From: Tissierella sp032104385
GTDB taxonomy: Bacteria; Bacillota; Clostridia; Tissierellales; Tissierellaceae
Assembly (NCBI RefSeq): GCF_032104385.1
Contig: NZ_DAMCHJ010000022.1
Span: 1-29,437 of the forward strand
Reading direction: 5' to 3'
Length of the DNA stretch: 29,437 nt
Under the pieces are notes generated by a model. It saw only the letters and a list, made by a program, of their open reading frames with translations. It was not told the DNA's origin and did no database searches. The position numbers and the translations under genes were made by a program. Positions 1 to 7,266 of this stretch are shown here, piece by piece (the first letter of the stretch is position 1; every line of letters starts with the position of its first letter).

Positions 1-1
1 A

Positions 2-70
2 ATTCCGAGTATTATATTTGGTTTCTTAATTAGTACTGTATTAGATATTCTATTTAATAAAGATAATTAA
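2..70 (+). CDS. C-terminal end of a membrane protein (partial)
   Basis: A reading frame enters from the left edge and encodes 22 hydrophobic residues ending LDILFNKDN before a TAA. It looks like the last transmembrane helix and short charged tail of a membrane protein. The rest lies outside the window, so no family can be named. The terminator hairpins just downstream fit the end of a transcription unit. The assignment rests on composition and frame only. Confidence 0.4.
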   Translation: MPSIIFGFLISTVLDILFNKDN

Positions 71-144
71 TGAACATCATTTTAATTATGCGCAACTGAC
101 AATTTGAAAATAATGCTTATAGAGATTTAAAATACAAATCGTAA

Positions 145-187
145 GTATATTAGAATATAAAAATTCCAATACATCTATTTTTATATA
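145..187 (+). repeat. Dispersed hairpin repeat, copy 1 (terminator-like)
   Basis: An imperfect inverted repeat (arms about 145-156 and 163-174) is followed by ACATCTATTTTTATA. The right arm and tail match the hairpin at 10941-10984 with one mismatch over about 23 bases, and a third relative lies at 16987-17031. It may be an intrinsic terminator for the upstream gene or a small dispersed palindromic element. Confidence 0.55.
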
Positions 188-217
188 AATTTTAAAAAAC
201 TTAATAATAAAATATGA

Positions 218-267
218 ATGGCGAAGTTTTAGGGGAATTAAGACCAAGTAAACTTCACCATTTTTTA
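218..267 (+). terminator. Intrinsic terminator
   Basis: Arms at 218-229 and 250-261 (ATGGCGAAGTTT / AAACTTCACCAT) pair over 12 bp with one mismatch and are followed by a T-run at 261-266. It lies downstream of the partial gene ending at 70. Confidence 0.65.
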
Positions 268-407
268 TGCCTAAAAACAGAAAGAGAGTCTAGCAGTAAT
301 ATGTCAAGACATAAATAGTTAAAAATTGATATGGTATTGCTAAAAAAGATCGTGCTTTAATAAGCCTTTAGAAAGCTACAAATTTTTGAAGGCGTTAAAG
401 GAACCTA

Positions 408-665
408 CTACCTATTAGTAGGTGGTATATAACTTAGTAGTGAGTAAAACAATGGAAGTAATTTCCTTGCAGTAAGTGCGAGGGTACGTTTGTGTTGATG
501 TTTCGGGACTTCTTTAAACTTGGAGTTATAGTAATGCTTGAATTCGGTATCATGCATGTATAACTTATCCTAGACTTCCAAAAAATAATATTTTAGGTAT
601 TTGTTGCTTGAAGGAATTAATTTTGTATTGAGGTCTTGATAATCTCTAGGTTGATATTGAGTCCA
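408..665 (-). pseudogene. IS110-family transposase, C-terminal remnant
   Basis: Read on the minus strand, this stretch encodes pieces of the C-terminal half of an IS110-type transposase. From about 665 down, WTQYQPRDYQDL and SNKYLKYYFLEV appear, then after one in-frame stop DTEFKHYYNSKFKEVPKH, QHKRTLALTARKL and a final PPTNR before a double TAG at 405-410. The KHQHKRxLALTARKL block is a recognisable part of the Tnp20 domain. The N-terminal DEDD catalytic half is missing, so this is a dead fragment. Confidence 0.75.
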
Positions 666-810
666 TATATACAAGACCAATATAAGGAATACTATTTAAA
701 AAGGTTAAACAGGAATGAGTAGAATTTTCCTTAATGGTTTTTACCATCATTAAACCATAGGCATTGTTATTGGTGTATACAAAGAAATAAAAAAAGAGAC
801 AATCTTATTT

Positions 811-981
811 ATGTATGGTACATCACTAGAAGAAATAGAGCAACTAGTGCATGTGGTTCCAAATTTCCAATCAAGGAGAAGTGGTATAGTCATTAACAAT
901 TATGTTAATTATAAGGGAGGTGTTAAAGATTGCAATTATAATGTGATTAATATTAGTAATGGATGCAATAGTTGTGGATAG
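811..981 (+). CDS. Small ORF of 56 residues with a Cys-containing tail
   Basis: The frame is open from 754 to the TAG at 979-981; the first ATG is at 811. There is no convincing Shine-Dalgarno sequence before that ATG, so it could also be the tail of a decayed gene. The C-terminus is unusual: KDCNYNVINISNGCNSCG, with three Cys in the last 17 residues and several Asn and Gly. I do not recognise a family. A small secreted or modified peptide, or a random open stretch beside the IS110 remnant, are both possible. Confidence 0.3.
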   Translation: MYGTSLEEIEQLVHVVPNFQSRRSGIVINNYVNYKGGVKDCNYNVINISNGCNSCG

Positions 982-1053
982 ATTAATTTGGATTTTAAAA
1001 TTAAATTCTTTTAGCACTTTTACTATATATGAAATGAATTAAAAGTATTTAGA

Positions 1054-1082
1054 TTTATATAATAGGCAAATTATGATATAAT
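1054..1082 (+). promoter_or_regulatory. Putative promoter of the toxin-antitoxin pair
   Basis: A consensus TATAAT at 1077-1082 is preceded, 17 bases upstream, by a weak -35 (TTTATA at 1054-1059). It lies 36 bases before the antitoxin start, whose ribosome site is AGAAAGAGG near 1102-1110. Confidence 0.45.
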
Positions 1083-1117
1083 ATGGATATATAAACAAAG
1101 TAGAAAGAGGTGCTAAC

Positions 1118-1402
1118 ATGGAATTAAATATTAGGCCATCAGCAGATTTAAGAAATAAATATAATGAAATATCTAAACAGTGCAGGGAAACCAGAGAGGC
1201 TGTTATTATTACTGTAAACGGTCGTGGGGATACAGTTATTCTTGGGTTGCAGGATTACAAGCAAATGAAAGCTGAATTAGAATTGCTTCGAACTCTTGCA
1301 GAAGCGGAAGATGATGTCCAAAATGGAAGAGTGGGTTCCATGCAAGAATCTTTGGATAGAATTCGTGAATCTTTGGTAAATAGGAAGAATGAAAATGTAT
1401 AA
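1118..1402 (+). CDS. Phd/YefM-type antitoxin
   Basis: This 94-residue protein has the layout of the Phd/YefM family. The N-terminal part binds DNA (SADLRNKYNEISKQCRETRE, then ITVNGRGDTVILGLQDYKQM). The more polar C-terminal tail (about residues 55-94) would fold on and neutralise the toxin. In this family the antitoxin, alone and with toxin bound, represses its own promoter, so the TATAAT at 1077 probably lies under or near its operator. The toxin gene starts inside the last codons of this gene, the usual arrangement for translational coupling and keeping antitoxin in excess. Confidence 0.9.
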   Translation: MELNIRPSADLRNKYNEISKQCRETREAVIITVNGRGDTVILGLQDYKQMKAELELLRTLAEAEDDVQNGRVGSMQESLDRIRESLVNRKNENV

Positions 1403-1703
1403 GATTATGAGAACCGACAAGGCAGAAGATCAACTGAGAGATATAATCTATTATATTGCAGATGATTCAGGTAGTGTTGATACTGCTCTCAAATATTTGG
1501 ATAAAATAGAAGAATCCATTAATCGTTTAAAAGAGTTTCCTAACTCAGGAAGCATACCTAGATATTCTATTTTGAAAAAACAAGGTTATAGAGTGGTCAT
1601 TGTAGAGAAATATCTTATATTTTATAAAGTAAATGAGGAAAATAAAACGGTTATTATATATGCTATAGTTGATGGAAGAAGAGAATATCAAAATTTAATA
1701 TAG
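1395..1703 (+). CDS. RelE/ParE-superfamily toxin
   Basis: The product is about 102 residues with the ParE-like pattern: N-terminal DKAEDQLRDIIYYIADDSG, a central helix ALKYLDKIEESINRLKEFP, then GYRVVIVEKYLIFYKVNE and a final YAIVDGRREYQNLI. The ending DGRREYxxLL is typical of ParE toxins, which poison gyrase, but RelE-like mRNA cleavage cannot be excluded. An ATG at 1389 is also possible; I prefer 1395 because AGGAAG at 1382-1387 then sits 7 bases upstream. The gene overlaps the antitoxin gene by 8 bases. It looks intact. Confidence 0.88.
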   Translation: MYKIMRTDKAEDQLRDIIYYIADDSGSVDTALKYLDKIEESINRLKEFPNSGSIPRYSILKKQGYRVVIVEKYLIFYKVNEENKTVIIYAIVDGRREYQNLI

Positions 1704-1721
1704 TCAGGCTACAATAGTCTT

Positions 1722-1754
1722 AAGCCCTATAGCAATTAGCTTTAGGGCTTTTTT
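1722..1754 (+). terminator. Intrinsic terminator of the toxin-antitoxin operon
   Basis: Perfect 8-bp arms AAGCCCTA (1722-1729) and TAGGGCTT (1743-1750) are followed by a T-run to 1754. Confidence 0.85.
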
Positions 1755-1795
1755 CATGTTCATTATAATTTAATTATTAAAGAAGATGAATTTTT

Positions 1796-1854
1796 GGGTC
1801 AAAAGTCGGCTAAAAAACACCATTTTTTGACCCTTAAAAATAGGGCGTTTGACA
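1796..1854 (+). promoter_or_regulatory. Hairpin and TTGACA element upstream of the sigma-factor gene
   Basis: A 9-bp inverted repeat GGGTCAAAA/TTTTGACCC (1796-1804, 1825-1833) is followed by a perfect -35-like TTGACA at 1849-1854. No good -10 lies 16-18 bases downstream (best are TAAGTG at 1872 or TAAGAT at 1879). The promoter may therefore be read by the ECF sigma factor itself or be weak. The hairpin could be a bidirectional terminator. Confidence 0.35.
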
Positions 1855-1932
1855 GATGACATTGAATAATTTAAGTGATAAGATAAAAAGTAAAAGTAGA
1901 AAAGCTAGGGTTAAAAATGTGGGGTGAATCTT

Positions 1933-2472
1933 ATGATAATTTATTTATCCATAATTGAATCAGAAGAAGATAAAAGCAAATTCGAACAACTTTATATTAG
2001 ATACAGACAAACAATGTTTTATGTTGCTAATAGGATACTTAGAGATGAATATTTATCAGAGGATGTTGTTCACCAAGCATTTTTAAGAATTATTGATAAC
2101 TTATCTAAAATAGATAAAATTGACTGTCACAAAACCAAAGGATTCATCGTTATAATAGTAGAACATATAGCAATTGATTTTTATAGAAAACGAAAACGTG
2201 AAAATAGTATATCCTTTGATGAAGTTGGAATTTATATAGAAGATGTAAAAAATAAGAGTAAATTTATATTGAATGAAATAGAAGAAGCTATCCTAAAACT
2301 TCCCATAAATTATTCAATTGTGTTAAGACTAAAATATTCTCAAGGATATACCAATAAAGAAATTTCAGAGATTTTGAGAATATCCGAAGAAAATGTAAGG
2401 CAAAGATTAGTAAGAGGCAGGAATAAGTTAGCAGAAAGCTTATCTGAAGGGAGTGAGAAGTCTTATGAATAA
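1933..2472 (+). CDS. ECF-type RNA polymerase sigma factor
   Basis: This 179-residue protein has the two conserved parts of a group IV sigma factor. Region 2 is near residues 15-60 (FEQLYIRYRQTMFYVANRIL, then SEDVVHQAFLRIIDNL). Region 4 is near 115-165 (LRLKYSQGYTNKEISEILRI, then ENVRQRLVRGRNKL), the helix-turn-helix that reads the -35 element. The ATG at 1933 is preferred over the GTG at 1924 because GGGGTG (1921-1926) then serves as ribosome site 6 bases upstream. The last 8 bases overlap the start of a membrane DUF4367-type gene, the usual place for an ECF partner. It may control that gene and the secreted proteins downstream, but this is inference. Confidence 0.92.
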   Translation: MIIYLSIIESEEDKSKFEQLYIRYRQTMFYVANRILRDEYLSEDVVHQAFLRIIDNLSKIDKIDCHKTKGFIVIIVEHIAIDFYRKRKRENSISFDEVGIYIEDVKNKSKFILNEIEEAILKLPINYSIVLRLKYSQGYTNKEISEILRISEENVRQRLVRGRNKLAESLSEGSEKSYE

Positions 2473-3151
2473 ATATGTAATGGATGATGATTTCCTATAT
2501 AAATATGTAAAAAGTGCAGAAAATATAATGATTGATAGTTTGCCTAAGGAAGAAACATTATCTCATAACTTCTCAAAGAGATTTCAAAAAAAGATGAATA
2601 AACTTATAAGACAAGAAAGAAGATCTCCTTTTATAAAAATATTTGTAAACTATAGTAGAAAAGTTGCAATTATATTTTTAATATTTATATCTATAGCTTT
2701 TGCTACAACAATGAGTGTAGAAGCATATAGGGTTAGATTTTTTGAAGTAGTCATAGAAGTATGGGAAGAATTCACATCAATAATTTTTAAGGATAAACAA
2801 AATATAGATGATGGAAAATTAATACCAGTAAATCCAACTTATATTCCAGATAATTTTAAAATTATAGAGCATGAAATTAACTCTTATGAACAATTTATAT
2901 ATTGGCAGAATGATAATGGTATTGAAATAATGTTTGAGCAAGCTAAAATTACAGCAAATTCAATTATAACTGATACAGAAGGTATATATATAGAAGAACT
3001 TTTAATAGGAGAGCAGAAAATTATTTATTTTACTAATAAAAATGTTAATCAAATTTATTGGAATGATAGTAATTATATTTATACCATCATTTCAGAATAT
3101 GATAAAAATGAGCTATTAAAGATGGTTGAAAGCATAATAAATAATAAATAA
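2465..3151 (+). CDS. Membrane-anchored DUF4367-type protein, probable anti-sigma factor
   Basis: The product is 228 residues. Residues 1-60 are cytoplasmic and basic (KRFQKKMNKLIRQERR). Residues about 66-86 form one transmembrane helix (VAIIFLIFISIAFATTMSVE). The outer domain contains IPVNPTYIPDNFKIIEHE and a C-terminal part matching DUF4367-like domains, often found in proteins encoded after clostridial ECF sigma genes. The ATG at 2465 overlaps the sigma stop as ATGAATAA, and AGGGAG at 2448-2453 lies 11 bases upstream; a GTG at 2453 is less likely. By position and topology it should hold the sigma factor at the membrane until an envelope signal arrives. No cysteine-based zinc anti-sigma motif is visible. 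Confidence 0.8.
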   Translation: MNKYVMDDDFLYKYVKSAENIMIDSLPKEETLSHNFSKRFQKKMNKLIRQERRSPFIKIFVNYSRKVAIIFLIFISIAFATTMSVEAYRVRFFEVVIEVWEEFTSIIFKDKQNIDDGKLIPVNPTYIPDNFKIIEHEINSYEQFIYWQNDNGIEIMFEQAKITANSIITDTEGIYIEELLIGEQKIIYFTNKNVNQIYWNDSNYIYTIISEYDKNELLKMVESIINNK

Positions 3152-3177
3152 AAAAATAATTTTAAATTAGGTGTCAC

Positions 3178-3231
3178 AAAAGACTCTTTTCATTCGTTAA
3201 TATAGTAAGAACAAATGAAAGGGGTCTTTTT
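3178..3231 (+). terminator. Terminator-like hairpin that contains the next gene's ribosome site
   Basis: Arms 3178-3194 and 3214-3230 pair over 17 bases with two G-U pairs, followed by a short T-run directly before the ATG at 3232. The only Shine-Dalgarno candidate of the next gene (GAAAGGGG, 3217-3224) lies inside the right arm. The structure could end transcription of the sigma operon and/or mask the ribosome site in read-through message. Confidence 0.65.
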
Positions 3232-3681
3232 ATGATTAAGAAAAAACTAATTAGAATTGGATTATTAAGTGTAATGTTATTGCAAATATTAACACCAACT
3301 TTTGCTGAAAAACATGCTTTACCACCAATAGAACCAGTGGGGAATATACCTATAATAGTTCCATACATGAAATATACAGCAAAAGCTTCTACAAATTTAG
3401 TCATTGATTCAAAGGGCAATGCTACAGTAACGGCATCAATTGATGGCTATAAAGGGGTTACAGACAAAGTTAGTATAAATGCTGAATTACAGCAGTATAA
3501 AAATGGAAGATGGACAAAGGTTACATCCTTCTCTGATTCTGATAATTCACATCGTATAAGAATATGTGAAACTACAAAAGTGTCAAAGGGTTATAAATAT
3601 AGAGTTGTGACAAAAGTAACTGCTATACACAATGGAGATAAAGAAACAAAGACTATCAAAAGCAGTGAGCAGAAATATTAA
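3232..3681 (+). CDS. Small secreted protein, unknown function
   Basis: This 149-residue protein begins with a Sec signal peptide (MIKKKLIRIGLLSVMLLQIL, then TPTFA), with cleavage likely after residue 25. The mature part is rich in alternating polar and hydrophobic residues (NLVIDSKGNATVTASIDGYK, LQQYKNGRWTKVTSF, YKYRVVTKVTAIHNGDKE), which suggests a single all-beta, immunoglobulin-like domain. I do not recognise a named family; exported clostridial DUF6147-like proteins look similar in style. The start is fixed by GAAAGGGG 7 bases upstream, which lies in a hairpin. It is the first of three consecutive secreted-protein genes. Confidence 0.75.
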   Translation: MIKKKLIRIGLLSVMLLQILTPTFAEKHALPPIEPVGNIPIIVPYMKYTAKASTNLVIDSKGNATVTASIDGYKGVTDKVSINAELQQYKNGRWTKVTSFSDSDNSHRIRICETTKVSKGYKYRVVTKVTAIHNGDKETKTIKSSEQKY

Positions 3682-3783
3682 CTACCAAGTATGAGAAGAG
3701 GCGGTGGTTAATATGAGAATGTAAATTGACGTCCTAATCATATAAAAATTTGAAAACGAAAAATTAAGTAAGGAGGATAATTT

Positions 3784-4332
3784 ATGAAGAAGCGATTAAT
3801 AGCAGTTGCTTTAGTGTTATTAGGTATTTTAACATCACTTGTTTCAGTTCAAGCTCAATCCATTGAAGAACAAGTTGATATAATCAACAATGCGGTAAGT
3901 GATGTTGAATTTCATTATCTAACTGAGAAGATTTTAGAACAAGGTGTTTATAATGCCGAATTAAATCGGATGGAATACATTGTAGAATCATCTAATGAAG
4001 CTACAGTTTTTGGAAATGCAAATGACATAAGGGTTATAAGAACAGTGTATGCATATTACTATCTCAATGGGCGACAACACAAAGTTGATGTGATACACGT
4101 AAAGCGACAAGGTAATGAAACATGGGAAGAAACAATTAGAAGTTACAATGAATCTCATAGTTTCTCTAAGGAATATACTTCTAATTGTTACAGGTCTGGT
4201 GAATACGGATACTATGAATATGATTATGTTTGTTCAAAATGTAAACACAGAAAAAAAGGTGGAGTGGATAAAATTTATATTGGTCCTGGAACGGGATTGC
4301 CATTACCATACAATCAAAAATTGCAATATTAA
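3784..4332 (+). CDS. Secreted protein with a CxxC pair, unknown function
   Basis: The product is 182 residues with a clear signal peptide (KKRLIAVALVLLGILTSLVS, then VQAQS; cleavage likely after residue 24 or 25). The mature region has no motif I can name; near the C-terminus YDYVCSKCKHRKKGG contains a CxxC that could bind metal or form a disulfide, with an earlier SNCYRSG. A strong AAGGAGG at 3771-3777 sets the ATG at 3784. It lies between two other secreted-protein genes. An immunity-like or inhibitor-like partner of the downstream cysteine protease is conceivable but not shown. Confidence 0.75.
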   Translation: MKKRLIAVALVLLGILTSLVSVQAQSIEEQVDIINNAVSDVEFHYLTEKILEQGVYNAELNRMEYIVESSNEATVFGNANDIRVIRTVYAYYYLNGRQHKVDVIHVKRQGNETWEETIRSYNESHSFSKEYTSNCYRSGEYGYYEYDYVCSKCKHRKKGGVDKIYIGPGTGLPLPYNQKLQY

Positions 4333-4356
4333 ATGAATGTTGAGGAGGTAAAAACA

Positions 4357-5511
4357 ATGATGACAAGTAAAAGTAATAGAAATTTAAAATTAAAATTAAT
4401 ACCACTCTTGTTAATTTTAATAGCGGTATTTTTAATATTCAGTTATAGTGTTCACGCTAAAAGTGTAGCAAATGTTGATATGGAAAATAATTATAGTTTT
4501 GCAAAAATCCTCTTAAATAAAGATGGTGCTATTGGCAAGATTGATGGATATTTGCTACCACAAAGGAGGATAAACCTTTTAGATGTTAATTCAGAAGTTG
4601 TAGCTGAATATATAGAGTTTGAAAATGAATCGAGAGAATATGTAGGATATATAATTACAGATGTTCATAGTGGTCATATCTATGATTACAGCAATGAAGG
4701 GAATTTGTTTGAGGGACTTTTAATCAAATCCGGATTGACATATGACGATGTTTACGCAGGAAAGGTTTATTTTGTGAATCCTTTTGAAATTTATGTTGAA
4801 CTATCTGATGGAAGAATTATTGACTTAATGCCACAAAGTGGTATTTATTCTTCAGAGATTAGCAGAAGTCAATTAGAGCAAACTTTTTCTTTACGACAAG
4901 TTGAATATAAGTCTCATATTGAACCTGAGCTAAAGAGTTTGGAAGTCCCAAATACAACACTTATGCGAAGTGCTTCTTTTACACCATGTGTTACATCAGA
5001 TTTTGATAATTTGAAAATTGTTGATGCAAATGGAAGAAGAGTGTATCCGCATGATCATTGTTCGCCAACAGCGGCAACCACAATAATGAAATACTTTAAA
5101 CACCTAGGAGAATCAAATCTTTCGAGTTCATACAGCAATAATGATGTTTTTGCAAAATTTTATATTGCTATGGACACTAATGGAGGTGCAAGTGGTACAA
5201 GAGATGAAGGTACTGCACGTTCTAAAATTGCACCTTCATACACAAAAGTTGGAAGAGATTTAGGAGCGAAACCTAGAAAATCTTCCAAACTTTCGGAGAC
5301 ATCATCCAATACGATGATTAATGCGTTAAATGGAGGAAAACTTCTACATGTTTCTGTGGATAAATTGGGTTCATCTAAAGGAGGACATTCAATTGCTGTT
5401 GTATCTTACTCTAATGGTTATTTTAAGATAGCAGATGGGTGGAGTGCTTATTTTAGAAATGTTTCTTATTCTGATATGTCTGTTAAACAGGTTGTAGGAA
5501 TTAACTATTAA
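4357..5511 (+). CDS. Secreted papain-like (C39-like) cysteine protease
   Basis: The product is about 384 residues. A signal peptide or anchor covers residues 1-37 (LKLIPLLLILIAVFLIFSYS, then VHA). A middle part of roughly 190 residues may be a propeptide. The C-terminal domain has the marks of C39_2-like peptidases: the nucleophile in HDHCSPTAATTIMKYF (Cys235), the base in GGHSIAVVSY (His344) and KIADGW (Asp360), in the right order and spacing for a Cys-His-Asp triad. The ATG at 4357 is chosen because GAGGAGG (4342-4348) lies 8 bases upstream; an in-frame ATG at 4333 directly after the previous stop has no ribosome site. Substrate unknown; the neighbouring secreted proteins are candidates. 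Confidence 0.78.
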   Translation: MMTSKSNRNLKLKLIPLLLILIAVFLIFSYSVHAKSVANVDMENNYSFAKILLNKDGAIGKIDGYLLPQRRINLLDVNSEVVAEYIEFENESREYVGYIITDVHSGHIYDYSNEGNLFEGLLIKSGLTYDDVYAGKVYFVNPFEIYVELSDGRIIDLMPQSGIYSSEISRSQLEQTFSLRQVEYKSHIEPELKSLEVPNTTLMRSASFTPCVTSDFDNLKIVDANGRRVYPHDHCSPTAATTIMKYFKHLGESNLSSSYSNNDVFAKFYIAMDTNGGASGTRDEGTARSKIAPSYTKVGRDLGAKPRKSSKLSETSSNTMINALNGGKLLHVSVDKLGSSKGGHSIAVVSYSNGYFKIADGWSAYFRNVSYSDMSVKQVVGINY

Positions 5512-5532
5512 TTATGGATATATGGTTATTAC

Positions 5533-5573
5533 AAAGAAGCGACCAAGACTAAAAATCTTATTCGCTTTTTTAA
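5533..5573 (+). terminator. Intrinsic terminator after the protease gene
   Basis: Arms near 5533-5542 and 5562-5571 share AAGCGA/TCGCTT with flanking A and T runs; TCGCTTTTTT gives the U-tract. Confidence 0.7.
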
Positions 5574-5596
5574 TTTCAAGAAAGGAGGTTGCCTAG

Positions 5597-5821
5597 ATGG
5601 TAAATGATGAAGTTAATAATAAAGCTATAAATATTGAAATTAAGGTTGCACAGTATTCTGCAAAAGCTATATTAAAAGCAATGAAAAAGATTATGGAAGA
5701 TGCTGCTGAAAAAAGTCAGCTACTTGCAGACTATCTCAGTGAAAAACCAAAAACCAATTCAAGAAAACTTAAGGATATGGTAAAGAAAGGTCAGCTTGAA
5801 AATATTGATTTACAGAATTAA
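5597..5821 (+). CDS. PcfB-like conjugation protein, apparently truncated
   Basis: This 74-residue product begins NDEVNNKAINIEIKVAQYSA, followed by AILKAMKKIM and KPKTNSRKLKDMVKKGQ. This resembles the N-terminal half of PcfB/DUF3801 proteins of conjugative plasmids and transposons, which work with the relaxase and coupling protein. Full family members are about twice as long, so the C-terminal half seems lost and this is probably a leftover of an integrated conjugative element. A strong AAAGGAGG at 5581-5588 precedes the ATG, so it may still be translated. No relaxase or coupling gene lies nearby. Confidence 0.5.
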   Translation: MVNDEVNNKAINIEIKVAQYSAKAILKAMKKIMEDAAEKSQLLADYLSEKPKTNSRKLKDMVKKGQLENIDLQN

Positions 5822-5908
5822 GGAAAAACGCCATGAACATGAGAGATAAAAAACCAGGCATTTAAGAGAAATCTTAGATGTCTTTTTTATTGGGAAGAGG
5901 TGAAGTGA

Positions 5909-5962
5909 ATGGACTTTGATTATTTTTATGGAAGATATAAAGATATTAATAGCATTAAATAA
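5909..5962 (+). pseudogene. Start of a RepA_N-like replication initiator gene, truncated
   Basis: After a good ribosome site (GGGAAGAGG near 5892-5900) an ATG opens 17 codons, MDFDYFYGRYKDINSIK. MDFDYFYG resembles the usual beginning of RepA_N-type initiators of Firmicutes plasmids and conjugative elements, but the frame then stops. Next to the PcfB-like fragment it fits an eroded conjugative element. The match is short, so this remains tentative. Confidence 0.35.
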
Positions 5963-6060
5963 TATGAAGAAAATGAAGTGACAATTATGATTTGCAATAT
6001 TGCAACGGTGCATTTCACTTTTGTAAACTAGGAGTGGTAGAATAATGTTGCTGGGCTAGT

Positions 6061-6084
6061 TATAATATAAGCATAGGAAGGAAG
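6061..6084 (+). promoter_or_regulatory. -10 element and ribosome site of the HTH gene
   Basis: TATAAT at 6061-6066 lies 27 bases before the chosen GTG start. No good -35 is seen at 17 bases. AGGAAGGAAG at 6075-6084 is the ribosome site and favours the GTG at 6093 over the GTG at 6084. Confidence 0.4.
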
Positions 6085-6092
6085 TGGAAAGA

Positions 6093-6800
6093 GTGACGTT
6101 CGGAGAAAAAATTTATAAGTTAAGAAAACTGAATGGATTATCTCAGGAACAATTGGCTGCTAAACTAAATGTTTCAAGACAATCAGTCTCAAAATGGGAA
6201 TTGGGAGCAATTCCTGATATGGATAATGTAATCAGAATAAGTAATTTTTTTGATTGCTCCTTAGATTATTTAATGAAGGATGATATTAGTGAAATGAACA
6301 GAGATAGCAGTATAAGTGAAAAAGACATTTCAATTAAAAAGCGTAAATTCAAATTAACTAAAAGTTGGATAATTAAAATTGTTGCAACATTACCTGTATT
6401 TTTACTATTAGCTCTGTGGGCAATCTCAAAAATTGTAGAGTTTCCAATAACACATCAAGATTCTGGTTCAAGTAACATTTATACTGGGTTTTCAGGATTC
6501 GTTGATTACTTTAGATTAACAGGAGTTGTATATGTCTGTATTATTATATGGATAATAAGCACTGTTGTAGACCTAGTATGGCGACTATATACTTTCCCTG
6601 GCAAAATAGGAAAAAAATTTTTGTTCTGTTATCTCATTCGTTTTGCATTAATAATAGTTAGTACATTTTTATTTATTTATGGATTTTTGAATCCTTGGAA
6701 ATTCAACTGGACAATACAAACTGTTTTTACTTTAGTTATTTATTTTGTAACAGTGGTGTCTCTATCTATTGCTATAAATTATTTTGCAGAGAAGGAATAA
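6093..6800 (+). CDS. Membrane-bound XRE-family transcriptional regulator
   Basis: This protein of about 235 residues has an N-terminal XRE/Cro helix-turn-helix, residues about 4-58 (KIYKLRKLNGLSQEQLAAKL, NVSRQSVSKWELGAIPDMDN, then LDYLMKDD). The C-terminal half has four hydrophobic segments (near TLPVFLLLALWAISKIV, VVYVCIIIWIISTVVDLVW, IRFALIIVSTFLFIYGFL, FTLVIYFVTVVSLSIAI). Such HTH-plus-membrane proteins are common in Clostridia and often regulate neighbouring transport or bacteriocin genes, sensing at the membrane. No partner operon is next to it here; the downstream DNA is a broken toxin fragment. Its target cannot be told. Confidence 0.82.
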   Translation: MTFGEKIYKLRKLNGLSQEQLAAKLNVSRQSVSKWELGAIPDMDNVIRISNFFDCSLDYLMKDDISEMNRDSSISEKDISIKKRKFKLTKSWIIKIVATLPVFLLLALWAISKIVEFPITHQDSGSSNIYTGFSGFVDYFRLTGVVYVCIIIWIISTVVDLVWRLYTFPGKIGKKFLFCYLIRFALIIVSTFLFIYGFLNPWKFNWTIQTVFTLVIYFVTVVSLSIAINYFAEKE

Positions 6801-7034
6801 GTACACAAAATCAATAAAGAGATATAGGAATTAAGGTTTGGTTGTTGTTTTTTTGAAAACGGAAATACTACATTAAAAAGACTATATCCTGATGAAGGAA
6901 ATGAGTTCCTAAGGTTTCACCATGAGAATAAGAATATGTAAAATATTATAATATTAAGTTATTTGTCATAAAATAGTAATGTTATTCGTTATAATTCCGT
7001 AAAGAGTATTTTAATTATTATTAACGTAGGATTA
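6801..7034. other. Intergenic stretch without a supported gene
   Basis: AT-rich DNA with stops in all frames. The frame that leads into the toxin remnant downstream is open only from about 6973, with no homologous sequence upstream of 7035. The main body of any parent toxin gene is absent. Confidence 0.5.
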
Positions 7035-7250
7035 ATTTATGGAAGCAAAGGCTGGAAAAGAGTTGTTAAAAGAGATTTTAATAAATTGAACCAAGGAAAG
7101 ATTACTACCTATTCAAATGGAACAAAAGTTGGACAATTACCAGATGGCACAAAAATAAATGTTAGACCAGGTAGTAGCAATATTAGTTGAGATAAACCTA
7201 CTCTTGAAATTCAAGGCAAGGGGAAATATAAGATAAAAATAAGGTATTAG
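7035..7250 (+). pseudogene. C-terminal tip of a polymorphic (RHS/LXG-type) toxin, orphan
   Basis: One frame encodes GSKGWKRVVKRDFNKL, then TYSNGTKVGQLPDGTKINVR, PGSS, an in-frame TGA at 7188-7190, and DKPTLEIQGKGKYKIKIRY before a TAG. The pattern 'DGTKINVRPGSS...PTLEIQ...KIRY' at the very end of a protein is typical of C-terminal nuclease-like tips of contact-dependent or secreted polymorphic toxins. No start codon with a ribosome site and no delivery domain is present. The TGA could be a mutation from a Gly or Trp codon. The putative immunity gene follows after 16 bases. Confidence 0.65.
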
Positions 7251-7266
7251 GCAGGTGATAAGAAAT

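Noticed and set aside
403..423. Palindrome ACCTACTA-CCTAT-TAGTAGGT as a terminator or operator
   Set aside because: It is not followed by a T-run and falls at the end of the IS110 coding remnant, so it is most simply part of that sequence.
4115..4405. Overlapping small frames on both strands near the secreted-protein junction
   Set aside because: They are shadows of the signal-peptide-bearing genes and lack ribosome sites.
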